Source: an uncultured Bacilli bacterium
Lineage (GTDB): Bacteria; Bacillota_I; Bacilli_A; RF39; UBA660
Assembly: GCA_944373095.1 (NCBI GenBank)
Contig: CALWAK010000003.1
Location: 1 to 48,094 of the forward strand
Direction: 5' to 3'
Length of the DNA: 48,094 bases
Made by a program: the position numbers and the translations under genes. Each line of letters starts with the position of its first letter. Position 1 is the stretch's first letter. The notes beneath the pieces are model-generated. The model did no database searches. It was given only the letters and a program-made list of their open reading frames with translations, and was not told the DNA's origin. Of this stretch, positions 32,271 to 41,361 are shown one piece after another.

Positions 32271-33932
32271 ATGAAAAAAATTATTTATAGTTTTATTTTA
32301 TTTTTTGTAGGTAATGTAGTAGTTTTAGCCAATAGTTATGATTTAATTGATATGGATATTTATATTGATTCGAACGGGGATGCTCATGTAAAGGAAAATA
32401 TTAGTTATGATAGTAGTAAAAATACTGAAATATATCATAGTTATAAAGATTTAGGTAATAGTGAAATTACTAATTTTACAGTAAAAGATTCAACTGGTAG
32501 GGATTATACTTATTTAAGTAATTGGAATGTTAATGGTAGTTTTTCAGATAAAAGTTATAAATATGGGTATAACTACATAAGTGATGGAGTAGAGTTATGT
32601 TTAGGTATAAGTCATTATGGTAAATATACATATTATTTAAGTTATACTATTACTGATTTTATTAAAAACTTAACTGATTCTCAATTACTTTATTGGAATT
32701 TAATACCTACATCAAGTGAAAAAAGATATGCGTATGATATAAAGATCTATGCTGATCAAGAATTTTTAGATACTTTAGATGTCTGGGGATTTGGTGATTA
32801 CGGAGCTTATGCTTATGTTAGTGATGGATATATAACTTTAGCAAGTGATGATTCATTGGATAGTGATGAATATGTTACTGTATTAGTTAAGTTTCCACAA
32901 GATTATTTTAATGCTGATGATAATTTGAATCATGATTTTAATTATTACTTAAATATGGCTGAAGAAGGAAGTACTAAATATAGTGATAAAACTTCTATAA
33001 TCTCTACAATTATTGCTATCTTACTTCAATTATTATTTTGGGGATTTATGTGTTATATGATTTATTTAAGTATGCGTAATGCAAAACCATTTGGTAGTAG
33101 AGTAGGTAATAAAAAAATAAATAAAAAAGCTCCATATTTTAGAGATTTACCTTGTAATAAAGATATTAAAAAAGCCTATTTTATAGGTAGTGAATATAAT
33201 GTTGTTAATAAAGATACTAATTTATTTGGGGCAGTTCTTTTAAAATGGTTAAAGTCTGGTAATATAGAAATTATAAAAGTTGAAAAAGATGGAATATTTA
33301 AGAAGGAAGAAAATAAAATAAAATTAATTTCAGAAGTACCAGATTCTTTAGAAAATGAATTATATAAATATATGTATAAAGCATCAAAAGATGGTATATT
33401 AGAGAGTAAAGAATTTGAAAAATGGTGTAAGAGTAATTATTATAAAATATATGATTGGTTTACCAAGGTTATTGATAATGAAATAAAATACTACTTAGAT
33501 AGTGGATTAATTATTAATAATCCTAAAAAAATAAGTCTAAAAAAATACTTAGCAACTCCTACATTAGATGAAGAAGGTAGCAAAGTAATTGGATTAAAAA
33601 ATTATTTAAATAATTTTGGCTCAATTAAAGATAAGAATGCTATCGAAGTTAAATTATGGCAAGAATATTTAATGTTTGCCCAAATATTTGGTATTGCTGA
33701 TAAAGTAGCTAAAGAATTTAAAGAATTATACCCTGAATATTTAGAAAATTTTGAAGATCAATATAGTGATATTTTAATTTTAAATACTTTTTCATATCGT
33801 AGTGTAGGTCAAGTAAGTAAGGCTTATCATGCCGCTCAAGCTAGAAGCTATTCATCTGGTGGTGGTGGCTTCTCATCAGGCGGCGGAGGCGGTGGATCTT
33901 TCGGTGGCGGCGGCTCTATGGGCTCTAGATAA
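32271..33932 (+). CDS. DUF2207-type membrane protein with Gly-rich C-terminus
   Basis: A signal peptide (about 1-20, ending VVVLANS) leads to an extracellular DUF2207 domain (DLIDMDIYIDSNGDAHVKEN, VELCLGISHYGKYTYYLSYT, LLYWNLIPTSSEKRYAYDIK). A single membrane span follows at about 243-266, then a cytoplasmic domain (FIGSEYNVVNKDTNLFGAVL, LKWLKSGNIEI). It ends in a flexible Gly/Ser tail (SSGGGGFSSGGGGGGSFGG). This order and the Gly-rich tail, which ends GSMGSR, are typical of DUF2207 proteins. The 553 residues are complete. The molecular function of the family is unknown. A TATAAT box precedes it and a terminator follows. Confidence 0.88.
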   Translation: MKKIIYSFILFFVGNVVVLANSYDLIDMDIYIDSNGDAHVKENISYDSSKNTEIYHSYKDLGNSEITNFTVKDSTGRDYTYLSNWNVNGSFSDKSYKYGYNYISDGVELCLGISHYGKYTYYLSYTITDFIKNLTDSQLLYWNLIPTSSEKRYAYDIKIYADQEFLDTLDVWGFGDYGAYAYVSDGYITLASDDSLDSDEYVTVLVKFPQDYFNADDNLNHDFNYYLNMAEEGSTKYSDKTSIISTIIAILLQLLFWGFMCYMIYLSMRNAKPFGSRVGNKKINKKAPYFRDLPCNKDIKKAYFIGSEYNVVNKDTNLFGAVLLKWLKSGNIEIIKVEKDGIFKKEENKIKLISEVPDSLENELYKYMYKASKDGILESKEFEKWCKSNYYKIYDWFTKVIDNEIKYYLDSGLIINNPKKISLKKYLATPTLDEEGSKVIGLKNYLNNFGSIKDKNAIEVKLWQEYLMFAQIFGIADKVAKEFKELYPEYLENFEDQYSDILILNTFSYRSVGQVSKAYHAAQARSYSSGGGGFSSGGGGGGSFGGGGSMGSR

Positions 33933-33957
33933 CTAGTTAAAATTAACTAGTTTTTTT
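33931..33957 (+). terminator. intrinsic terminator after the DUF2207 gene
   Basis: A 9-bp stem AACTAGTTA (33931-33939), TAACTAGTT (33944-33952), a 4-nt loop and seven T; it starts within the stop codon. Confidence 0.83.
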
Positions 33958-34017
33958 CTACCTTTTTTGACAAATTAAGACATAGATAAGATGCTACTAT
34001 CATATTAGGTGAATTAT

Positions 34018-34992
34018 ATGAAAAAGTATCTTTTTTTATTATTATTTTTATTTAGTATTAAAGTATATGCATTAGAAAGTAATATTGAGTGTGAAGAAAA
34101 TATATGTAATATTTATTATACTATTAATGAAAATTATAATTTAGATGAATTAAATATTAATATTAATGATTTAAATTTAATAGAAGGTAATTATTATAAT
34201 ATTACAATAAATAATTTAAGTAATATTAAATATAATTATATTAATAATTCTTTAACAACTAATATAGTTTATAGATGTAATACTTCTGAACCATTAATGT
34301 ATTTATTTGATGGTATCCCTTTAGCAAAAGAATATATGAGTGATGATATAATTGATAAAAAATTAAAAGTAATTGGTTATAATAACGGTATTAAAGATTT
34401 ATATTTATATTACCTAGATTATATTAATAAAAATTATAATGAAAATTATAAAAATATCATGGATATTTCCCAAGAATATTTTAAAAAAATATGGCCAGAT
34501 AATTATGATAATTATTTAATTTTAGAAACTAATAGTGAATTAATAAATTTATATAATAGTAATGCTCTTGATTCTATAAGTATATTACCTAATAGTACAT
34601 CTAGTATTTATAATTTTTATTATAAACTTAATACTAATTTAGATTTAAACTTTAGAAAAGATAGTAAATTTGGTAGTATTAATATTTATTATACAGATAC
34701 TTTAGGTAACTATTTAATTGATAAAGAAGTTTTAAGTGGTGCTATTAATGAAGATTATGAAATAAAAGAAAAAAAATTTGATAATTATTATTTAGTCGAA
34801 ATTAAAGGTGATGCTGTAGGTAATTTTGATAACACAAATAAAGATGTATATTTTATATATGATTTAAAAAATACCGAAGATTTAGTATTTAAAGAAAGTA
34901 ATAATATAGATTATTTAACAGATAATAAACATTCTTATTTTTATAATTTAATGTCATTAATAATCTTAGTTATATTATGGTTAAAAAGATGA
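34018..34992 (+). CDS. secreted or membrane-anchored hypothetical protein (324 aa)
   Basis: A signal peptide (KKYLFLLLFLFSIKVYALES) is followed by an Asn/Tyr-rich extracellular region. A C-terminal membrane span with positive end (LMSLIILVILWLKR) gives a surface-anchored type I topology. Residues about 215-280 (FGSINIYYTDTLGNYLIDKE, then FDNYYLVEIKGDAVGNFDN) look like a MucBP/InlB-type beta domain, suggesting a cell-surface adhesin-like role (inference). I choose ATG 34018, with TTAGGTGA upstream, over the GTG at 34009 that is part of that site. It overlaps the next small ORF by 4 bases (ATGA). Confidence 0.65.
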   Translation: MKKYLFLLLFLFSIKVYALESNIECEENICNIYYTINENYNLDELNININDLNLIEGNYYNITINNLSNIKYNYINNSLTTNIVYRCNTSEPLMYLFDGIPLAKEYMSDDIIDKKLKVIGYNNGIKDLYLYYLDYINKNYNENYKNIMDISQEYFKKIWPDNYDNYLILETNSELINLYNSNALDSISILPNSTSSIYNFYYKLNTNLDLNFRKDSKFGSINIYYTDTLGNYLIDKEVLSGAINEDYEIKEKKFDNYYLVEIKGDAVGNFDNTNKDVYFIYDLKNTEDLVFKESNNIDYLTDNKHSYFYNLMSLIILVILWLKR

Positions 34993-35108
34993 AGAAAAAG
35001 ATAATAAGTATTTTAATAATAATTGAATTAATTTTAATATTATTAAATATGTATGATATTAAAATAAGTTATGATGAAAATATTAGAATCAATTACTATA
35101 GAAAGTAA
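34989..35108 (+). CDS. 39-aa membrane peptide, possibly the remnant start of a larger gene
   Basis: It is coupled by ATGA to the surface protein upstream. It has a basic start and one membrane span (KKKIISILIIIELILILLNM), then a polar stretch that ends in TAA. Behind it, to about 35278, the sequence still looks coding in one frame (LNSNNIIIINYYGIDICYKI) with several stops. A beta-strand pattern after a single membrane anchor, next to a surface protein, would fit a degraded sortase, but no catalytic TLxTC motif is present. The function cannot be assigned. Confidence 0.4.
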   Translation: MKKKIISILIIIELILILLNMYDIKISYDENIRINYYRK

Positions 35109-35310
35109 CTATGTTAGTATTTAAACGAAGATATAGTATATTATATAAAATTGTGTAATTAGAACAAGAATGATTCTTACTTAAATTCTAATAATATTAT
35201 AATTATAAATTATTATGGAATAGATATATGTTATAAAATTATAGATATAATGGATAATATTATATTTACAAACTTGTAATTAAAATATATTGGTTGTTTA
35301 TTATTATTAG

Positions 35311-35340
35311 TTGCTACTAAAATATAAATTGTGCTATAAT
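35311..35340 (+). promoter_or_regulatory. promoter for the 226-aa and 68-aa genes
   Basis: TTGCTA (35311-35316), an 18-nt spacer and TATAAT (35335-35340), with AAGGAG before the ATG at 35365. Confidence 0.68.
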
Positions 35341-35364
35341 TGAAACGTAAGGAGATAAAGTTGT

Positions 35365-36045
35365 ATGAACGATGAACCAATAAATTTAAGTAAATTTGTA
35401 GAAATTAAGGAAGATGTTGAGTTTATGACAGAAAAACATCGTAAAGATTACTTAAACAGAATGGCTGGTAAAAGTGTTGGAAATAAAAAAGAAAGTGCAC
35501 GTAAAGGAGAGAAAAAAATACCAAGAAGTCTTTTTATAAAATTGATGCTTGCCGCTATGGCTGGAGCCGCTGCTGCTTTAGCAGGTCAAAAAGTTATTCA
35601 AAGTGGTAGTCGCGCTTTAAATTTAAATAATGCTATAAAATACATGAATGATGTTAAATTTAAAGAGTACTTTGAAAGATTAGGATTAGAATATAGTACT
35701 GAAGATTTTTTAATGTGGAGTAAAGTTAATATACCAAGCGATAATTTAGCTATAATGCAAAATTTAATAGATTTTTTAATTGAAGATGGTTTTACAGAAA
35801 CTGAAGCTTGGTATGCGATTAGTGCATCATTTGGTAATGATGGATTAAGTTTAGTTGCTAATCTTTATGGTAAAGATAATATTGAAGATTTTTTAGTTAG
35901 TAATGGTTATTTTCATAAAAGAGAAGATGGAACAAAAAAAGCATCAGCTGTTTCATTAGGAAATTATTGTGAAGATGGCTATGCTAATAATGTTTATAAT
36001 TTAATGGAAAGACAAGAAAATGAAGAAAAAGGCAAGGGATTATAA
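35365..36045 (+). CDS. hypothetical protein with Ala-rich hydrophobic segment (226 aa)
   Basis: The basic N-terminal region (about 1-55) ends in RSLFIKLMLAAMAGAAAALAG, a short Ala-rich hydrophobic segment around 56-73 that could be a membrane helix or a packed helix. Residues about 80-200 are helical and soluble (KFKEYFERLGLEYSTEDFLM, ENGxxxxEAWYAISASFG pattern). RBS AAGGAG is excellent and a promoter lies just upstream. The stop is coupled to the next gene by a one-base overlap (TAATG). I do not recognise the family. Confidence 0.65.
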   Translation: MNDEPINLSKFVEIKEDVEFMTEKHRKDYLNRMAGKSVGNKKESARKGEKKIPRSLFIKLMLAAMAGAAAALAGQKVIQSGSRALNLNNAIKYMNDVKFKEYFERLGLEYSTEDFLMWSKVNIPSDNLAIMQNLIDFLIEDGFTETEAWYAISASFGNDGLSLVANLYGKDNIEDFLVSNGYFHKREDGTKKASAVSLGNYCEDGYANNVYNLMERQENEEKGKGL

Positions 36046-36251
36046 TGGTAAGTGTTGATTATTATATAATCGATAATAAAATATATTTAGTTTTAAATAA
36101 AAAAGAGTTTAATGGAAGTACTTACGTTTATTTGGCAAATGAAATGGATTCAGCAGATATGATAGTAAGAAAATTAATTGATGAAGATACTTTAAAAATG
36201 TTAGATTCTAAAGAAGAATTAATGAATGTATTGGCATTATTTATAAAATAA
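36045..36251 (+). CDS. small hypothetical protein (68 aa)
   Basis: A small beta-alpha protein (VDYYIIDNKIYLVLNKKEFN, STYVYLANEMDSADMIVRKL). The strand-turn-strand opening and the segment with acidic residues and a Leu-rich end resemble DUF1292-type small proteins, but the match is too weak to name. It is translationally coupled to the preceding 226-aa gene, suggesting shared function. A terminator follows. Confidence 0.6.
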   Translation: MVSVDYYIIDNKIYLVLNKKEFNGSTYVYLANEMDSADMIVRKLIDEDTLKMLDSKEELMNVLALFIK

Positions 36252-36273
36252 CTAGGATTATCCTAGTTTTTCT
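36250..36273 (+). terminator. intrinsic terminator after the 68-aa gene
   Basis: An 8-bp stem AACTAGGA (36250-36257), TCCTAGTT (36261-36268), a 3-nt loop and a T run; it overlaps the stop. Confidence 0.78.
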
Positions 36274-36320
36274 TTAATAAAAAAATATTTCGTGTTACAA
36301 TTTTCTTGTAAGAGGTTTAT

Positions 36321-36758
36321 ATGGATGTAAATTTTAATATTGAAGATTTTATATTAACTGGTACTATATCATATTATGATTTAAATAGCCAGGTATTTAT
36401 AAAAATAGGTAAAAATATTTTTATGAGTGATAAATTAAATTTACATACTATTAACGAAAAATTATTTATGAAAAAATTAAATAATGATATTTTAATTTTA
36501 TTATATAAATATTTAAATACTTATAATGTAAATAAAATAGTTCTTACTATTAAAGAAAATGTTGGTCAAATAGTATATAAAGATACTTTTATTTATTTAA
36601 CATTGGGTTTAAATGTTTTAGATTTATTAGTAGATACTTTATCTGATTTAGATAATATACCAAAGATAACTATTATATGTGATGATGAAGAAAAAGAAAA
36701 ATTAGCTAGTAATTATTTAAGTAGTTTATATAATAAGAAATTAAAATTAATAAAATAA
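36321..36758 (+). CDS. hypothetical protein upstream of glycyl-tRNA synthetase (145 aa)
   Basis: A soluble, strand-rich 145-residue protein. The N-terminus reads as a beta-barrel-like set ([20 protein letters not shown]). A helix ([20 protein letters not shown]) and a C-terminal alpha/beta part ([20 protein letters not shown]) follow. AAGAGG precedes the ATG. glyS starts 16 bases later, so the two are probably co-transcribed. I recognise no family. Confidence 0.58.
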   Translation: MDVNFNIEDFILTGTISYYDLNSQVFIKIGKNIFMSDKLNLHTINEKLFMKKLNNDILILLYKYLNTYNVNKIVLTIKENVGQIVYKDTFIYLTLGLNVLDLLVDTLSDLDNIPKITIICDDEEKEKLASNYLSSLYNKKLKLIK

Positions 36759-36774
36759 GAGTAGGAGAGTTTAT

Positions 36775-38160
36775 ATGAAAACAGATATGGAAAAAATTGT
36801 AAATTTTTGTAAAAATTATGGCTTTGTATTTCCTGGTAGTGAAATATATGGTGGGCTTGCTAATGCTTGGGATTTTGGGCCATTAGGTAGAGAGCTAAAA
36901 GAAAATATAAAGAAGTTATGGTGGAAAAGATTTATTCAAGAAAATAAATTTAATTATGGATTAGATGCTGCGATACTAATGAATCCAAATGTATGGGTAG
37001 CATCTGGACATGTTGCTTCCTTTGCAGATCCATTAATTGATTGCCGTAAGTGTAAATCAAGATATCGTGCTGATAAATTAATCGAAGATTATTTTAAAGA
37101 AAATGATATTAGTGGTAGTGCAGATGGTTGGAGTAATGAAGAATTAGTAAGTTATATTAAAGAACAAAATATTGTTTGTCCTAAGTGTGGTGCTAATGAC
37201 TTTACTGATATTCGCCAATTTAATTTATTATTTGAAACTAGTCAAGGAGTAACTCAGGATACTAAATCTAAAATTTATTTAAGAGGTGAAACAGCTCAAG
37301 GTATATTTGTTAACTTTTTAAATGTTCAAAGAACTATGCGTGCAAAAGTACCATTTGGTATTGGTCAAATTGGTAAGAGTTTTAGAAATGAGATTACACC
37401 AGGAAACTTTATATTTAGAGTTAGAGAATTTGAACAAATGGAATTAGAGTTTTTTTGTAAACCTAATACTGATTTAGAATGGTTTGGTTACTATAAATCA
37501 TATTGTAATGATTTTTTGAAAGATTTAGGAATAAAAAAAGAAAATTTAAGAAATAGGGATCATGCTAAAGAAGAGTTATCTTTTTATTCAAAGGCAACTA
37601 CTGATATAGAATATAATTATCCTTTTGGTTGGGGAGAATTATGGGGAATTGCTGATCGTACTGATTATGATTTAAGTACGCATATGACTCATTCTACTAA
37701 AGATTTAAGATATTTAGATCCAGAGACTAATGAAAAATACTTACCATATGTTATTGAGCCATCTGTTGGGGTAGAACGCTTATTTTTAGCTGTTATATGT
37801 GATGCTTATGAAGAAGAAATGCTTGAGGGTGGAGAAACTAGAGAAGTCCTACATTTAATACCAGCATTAGCACCTATTAAAGCTACAATATTACCACTTG
37901 TAAAGAAACTACATGAAGAAAAAGCTTCAGAAATATTTAATATGTTATCTAAATATTTTAATGTATCAATGGATGTTAGTGGTTCAATTGGTAAGAGATA
38001 TCGTAGAAGTGATGCAATTGGTACACCTATATGTATAACAATAGATGATAATACTTTAAATAATAATACAGTTACTATAAGAGATCGTGATTCTATGGAA
38101 CAAACTACTATTAATATTAATGAGTTAAAAAATTATATTTTAGAAAAAATCACTTTTTAG
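36775..38160 (+). CDS. glyS: glycyl-tRNA synthetase (single-chain, eukaryote/archaea-like type)
   Basis: It charges tRNA-Gly. This is the homodimeric class II enzyme (461 aa), not the alpha2-beta2 form of Bacillus. Signatures are [20 protein letters not shown] at the N-terminus, [13 protein letters not shown] (motif region), [20 protein letters not shown] (motif 2), [13 protein letters not shown] (motif 3) and a C-terminal anticodon-binding domain (AGT-like, [11 protein letters not shown] to ITIDDNTL). A zinc-binding-like CRKC...CPKC insertion occurs at about 83-140. There is no T-box in the short gap upstream. RBS GTAGGAGAG. Confidence 0.97.
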   Translation: MKTDMEKIVNFCKNYGFVFPGSEIYGGLANAWDFGPLGRELKENIKKLWWKRFIQENKFNYGLDAAILMNPNVWVASGHVASFADPLIDCRKCKSRYRADKLIEDYFKENDISGSADGWSNEELVSYIKEQNIVCPKCGANDFTDIRQFNLLFETSQGVTQDTKSKIYLRGETAQGIFVNFLNVQRTMRAKVPFGIGQIGKSFRNEITPGNFIFRVREFEQMELEFFCKPNTDLEWFGYYKSYCNDFLKDLGIKKENLRNRDHAKEELSFYSKATTDIEYNYPFGWGELWGIADRTDYDLSTHMTHSTKDLRYLDPETNEKYLPYVIEPSVGVERLFLAVICDAYEEEMLEGGETREVLHLIPALAPIKATILPLVKKLHEEKASEIFNMLSKYFNVSMDVSGSIGKRYRRSDAIGTPICITIDDNTLNNNTVTIRDRDSMEQTTININELKNYILEKITF

Positions 38161-38170
38161 TGATTTTTTT
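38144..38170 (+). terminator. intrinsic terminator after glyS
   Basis: Stem AATCACT (38148-38154), AGTGATT (38159-38165), extended by A-T pairs, with a T4 loop and T run; it overlaps the glyS stop codon. Confidence 0.85.
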
Positions 38171-38224
38171 TACTAATTATTAAAAATATATGGTATGATT
38201 ATATAGTAAGAAAGTAGGGAATAT

Positions 38225-39991
38225 ATGATTTATAATAAATATAATATACCATTATTAATTATTACAATTTTATTAGTTGTATCAGTTATAACTGGAACTT
38301 CATATTCTTTATGGATTGTAGAAAAATCTCAAACTAATACTAATGTTATTGAATCTGGTTGTTTTTCTATTAGTGTGGTAGAAAATTCAAATTTTAGTTT
38401 AACTAATGCCTATCCAATAAGTGATGCATCAGGTCTAAAAAATACACCATATTCAGTTACAGTTGAAAATACTTGTAGTATTAATTCATTATTAGATTTA
38501 CGAGTTAATGTTCTTTCAACAAGTACAATGAATGCCAATGCTGTAAAAATTGCTTATAGTAGAGATTCAGGAAATACTAGTAATCCGGTATTATTAGGTG
38601 GTTTAAATGATATTAAAGCTAGGGCTTATCCTGATGATAATACATATTCTAATGTTTATGAATTAATAACTGGAGAAGAATTAAAACCGGGAGAAAGTAG
38701 AACCTATAATGTATATATGTGGATGGACATAAATGCAGGAAATGAAAATATGGGTCAAGCTTTAAATGCAAAGATAAGTATTGTAACATCAGCAACTTAT
38801 TTGCTAGATAAGTACGAAGATGAGAGTGGTGCTTCATCTCCTGAATTATATTCTGGATTAATCCCAGTAACTTATAATGATTCAAATGACATAGTTGTTG
38901 CTGATATAACTAGTAAATGGTATAACTATGATAATCATAACTGGGCAAATGCCATCCTTATAGACCAAAGTAATTTAACAACTAAAGCAAAATATCTAAA
39001 TGCTGATGGTTCATTTAAATCTGGTACTCCAGTAGATATATCAGATGTTCTACAAATGTACGTATGGATACCAAGATATAAATATAAGTTATTCAATGTA
39101 GAAGGCGCAATAACAACTGCTCAAATGATTGAAGTCGAATTTGAAAGTAGCGGAACAGCAAAATCAACTGGCTCATCAAATGGCGAGTGGTTAACTCACC
39201 CAGCGTTTACCTTTGGTACAACTGAGTTAGATGGCATATGGGTAGGAAAATTTGAATCAAGTGGAACATCAGTTAATTATGACAGTATTAGTGAAATAAC
39301 CATAATCCCAAATGTATCAAGCATGAGATATCAAACAATTGGAAATATGTTTAATGCATCCCGTGCAATAGAAACAAACGCCAAATATGGTTTATCATCA
39401 GATGAAATAGATACACATATGATGAAGAATATGGAGTGGGGTGCCGTAGCCTATCTAACAAATTCAAAATATGGTAGATATATAAATGAATCAACTTGTA
39501 TAGCTTCTGGGTGTGGAGTATGGTCAAATTCCACTGATTTCATAACAGGTGGAGCTACTGACATTTCTTCTAATGAATTAATAACTTATAAATGGAATAC
39601 AGAAATGGGTGTCAACGCATCAACGACAGGAACTATTTACGGAATCTACGATATGAGTGGTGCAGCAATCGAGTATGTAATGGGGAATATGTTAAATTTA
39701 TCAAACGATTTTTATCAAGCAAATTCTGGTTTGTCACAACCAGAAAGTAAGTATTATGATTCTTATACTTATGGTACTTCTTCTTCAGATATTTTAAGAA
39801 GTCATTTAGGTGACGCAATAAAAGAGGTATATGGTTGGTATGAAAATTTGTTTATTATTGTTAATTCTTCAACTCCTTGGTTTGGACGAGGTGGTGATTA
39901 TAGTATGCCACCTGGAGTTTTTAATAGTATTGCAACAAGTGGTACAGCAGAAGCATTTCTTACATTTCGCGTAGTTATGTCTTCCACATAA
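38225..39991 (+). CDS. secreted protein with TasA/pilin-like N-terminus and FGE/C-type-lectin-like C-terminus
   Basis: The N-terminal membrane or signal segment (PLLIITILLVVSVITGTSYS) and the following beta domain (about 35-190, ESGCFSISVVENSNFSLTNA) recall TasA/camelysin-type secreted proteins. The C-terminal half (about 270-588) has the FGE-sulfatase/C-type-lectin pattern seen in secreted and phage tip proteins: VWIPRYKYKLFN, WLTHPAFTFG, LDGIWVGKFESSG, MEWGAVAYLTNSKYGRY, YGIYDMSGAAIEYVMGN, WFGRGGDYS and a closing FRVV. The fold may bind ligands; enzymatic FGE residues are not assured. Base use in the second half is slightly more C-rich than the first. It is monocistronic, with AGTAGGGA upstream. 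Confidence 0.75.
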   Translation: MIYNKYNIPLLIITILLVVSVITGTSYSLWIVEKSQTNTNVIESGCFSISVVENSNFSLTNAYPISDASGLKNTPYSVTVENTCSINSLLDLRVNVLSTSTMNANAVKIAYSRDSGNTSNPVLLGGLNDIKARAYPDDNTYSNVYELITGEELKPGESRTYNVYMWMDINAGNENMGQALNAKISIVTSATYLLDKYEDESGASSPELYSGLIPVTYNDSNDIVVADITSKWYNYDNHNWANAILIDQSNLTTKAKYLNADGSFKSGTPVDISDVLQMYVWIPRYKYKLFNVEGAITTAQMIEVEFESSGTAKSTGSSNGEWLTHPAFTFGTTELDGIWVGKFESSGTSVNYDSISEITIIPNVSSMRYQTIGNMFNASRAIETNAKYGLSSDEIDTHMMKNMEWGAVAYLTNSKYGRYINESTCIASGCGVWSNSTDFITGGATDISSNELITYKWNTEMGVNASTTGTIYGIYDMSGAAIEYVMGNMLNLSNDFYQANSGLSQPESKYYDSYTYGTSSSDILRSHLGDAIKEVYGWYENLFIIVNSSTPWFGRGGDYSMPPGVFNSIATSGTAEAFLTFRVVMSST

Positions 39992-40109
39992 TTAAGAACC
40001 ATTTTGTAATATACACTACTAGTAAAAGAAACAAATTTCGTGAATAAAAACAAAGATAATAAAGAAAAAACCATAAGCGAGTGCTGCGAGTTATCAACAG
40101 AAAAAAATA

Positions 40110-40128
40110 AAAAAGACCTATATGGTCT
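40110..40128 (-). terminator. terminator of spoVS
   Basis: Stem AGACC (40114-40118) with GGTCT (40124-40128) and a 5-nt loop. The adjacent plus-strand A run gives a T run for minus-strand transcription. Confidence 0.72.
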
Positions 40129-40378
40129 CTAGAATTAATCTTATAGCAGTTTTTTCTTCGCCACCGATTAAGACATCGTTGAAGGCAGGAATAACTGCTA
40201 TATTTTTTCCGGAAGGGGCTAAGAAGCCTCTAGCAATAGCAACTGCTTTGATAGCTTGGTTAAGTGAACCAGCACCAATAGTTTGGAGTTCTACGTTACC
40301 ATTTTCTCTAAAGATATTGGCAATAGCGCCTGCTACTTTACTTGGATTTGATTTTGATGAAACTTTTAATATTTCCAT
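40118..40378 (-). CDS. spoVS: stage V sporulation protein S family
   Basis: An Alba-fold small protein (86 aa), very well conserved: EILKVSSKSNPSKVAGAIAN, VELQTIGAGSLNQAIKAVAI, ARGFLAPSGKNIAVIPAF and GGEEKTAIRLILE. In B. subtilis SpoVS affects septation and spore coat development. The family also occurs in non-sporulating bacteria, so presence alone does not prove spore formation. RBS AGGAGGAA precedes the ATG. Base composition is less AT-rich than the surroundings, as expected for a strongly conserved gene. It is monocistronic. Confidence 0.97.
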   Translation of the reverse strand: MEILKVSSKSNPSKVAGAIANIFRENGNVELQTIGAGSLNQAIKAVAIARGFLAPSGKNIAVIPAFNDVLIGGEEKTAIRLILETI

Positions 40379-40428
40379 TAATTTATTCCTCCTAACAAAG
40401 TATATGTTGCATATTTTTTTTCTTTACA

Positions 40429-40454
40429 AAAAAATCTAAGTTTTTACTTAGATT
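40429..40454 (-). terminator. terminator of the tail-anchored repeat protein gene
   Basis: An 8-bp stem AATCTAAG (40433-40440), CTTAGATT (40447-40454), with the T run on the minus strand; it overlaps the stop codon. Confidence 0.78.
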
Positions 40455-41281
40455 CCGAATTTAAGAAATACTATTGCTCCTAAGGTAATTCCTGATGCAA
40501 TTGTAAGAATTGTAATTAAAAACATATTAATATAACCATTAGTTGTAATATTACTTTTTGGTACTAATTTTCTTTCTAAACTATCTTTTTGCTGCTTTTT
40601 TTCTCTATCTATTTCATCTAAACTTGCATTAAATGTTTTTACTTCAATTTCTTGTAAAGCATTTTTATTTTCTAATCTTTCCAATTCTTCAATATATTTT
40701 ATAAAAGTTAAATACATTTCTTTAATACTTTGATCTAGAAATTTTTCATATTTATTTACTTTTAACATATAATTATTAAATATAGTTATAATATTTTGTT
40801 TAGAAAAATCATTATTATTTAAAGCAATATATACTACCTCTTGTTTATTTTTTATATATTCTTTATTTACATATAGTTCACAAATATCAAATAATTGTTC
40901 TGAAGTTATTTCAGTAGAATTTAATACACCTAATCTTTCGATTAAATCTCCTAAACATAAGTTTTCTAAATTTAATTCTTTATCATTTAATTTTAACTTA
41001 TTATCAATTATAAATAGATTATTAAAATTAGGATTTAGCTTTATTAATTCAGATAATGCAATAATATTATTAGAACAAAATACACATATGTTAAAAAATT
41101 CTTCTGGGGATACTTTATCTATAGCATTATATACATTATGACGTTGGGCAATATCATCTAAATTTAAATTTGATATATTTATTTTTTTATCTTCAAATTG
41201 TAAAGTTCCACCTTGAATAGTTAAACTTTTATAATTAGGATTTAATTGAATTAATCTTGAAAGTACTATTAAATTATTCAT
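40448..41281 (-). CDS. tail-anchored protein with internal tandem duplication (277 aa)
   Basis: The N-terminal 130 residues are two copies of a module of about 60-65 residues. Copy one runs LSRLIQLNPNYKSLTIQGG to SPEEFFNIC; copy two runs LSELIKLNPNFNNLFI to TSEQLFDIC. Each has strand-rich leucine patterns (INISNLNLDDI, LNLENLCLGDL). A helical coiled-coil-like part follows (about 150-245), and the protein ends in one membrane span (FLITILTIASGITLGAIVFL) with three or four residues after it. So it is a cytoplasmic protein anchored by its tail. I do not recognise the family. Confidence 0.65.
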   Translation of the reverse strand: MNNLIVLSRLIQLNPNYKSLTIQGGTLQFEDKKINISNLNLDDIAQRHNVYNAIDKVSPEEFFNICVFCSNNIIALSELIKLNPNFNNLFIIDNKLKLNDKELNLENLCLGDLIERLGVLNSTEITSEQLFDICELYVNKEYIKNKQEVVYIALNNNDFSKQNIITIFNNYMLKVNKYEKFLDQSIKEMYLTFIKYIEELERLENKNALQEIEVKTFNASLDEIDREKKQQKDSLERKLVPKSNITTNGYINMFLITILTIASGITLGAIVFLKFGI

Positions 41282-41361
41282 ATTTACCTCTATTCTAAGA
41301 ATATTTTAACAAAAGATTTTAAATAATTCAATATTATAGTATAATAAGTTTTGTGATATTT

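Noticed and set aside
36751-36774. T-box leader before glycyl-tRNA synthetase
   Set aside because: The gap is only 16 bases and the preceding gene occupies the space a T-box would need.
39850-40110. Diversity-generating retroelement variable region and template repeat at the end of the FGE-like gene
   Set aside because: The C-terminal fold fits, but no near-copy of 39850-39990 and no reverse transcriptase gene is visible in the window.
40122-40439. 105-codon plus-strand ORF across spoVS
   Set aside because: It mirrors the strongly conserved spoVS on the minus strand, which has its own RBS and terminator.
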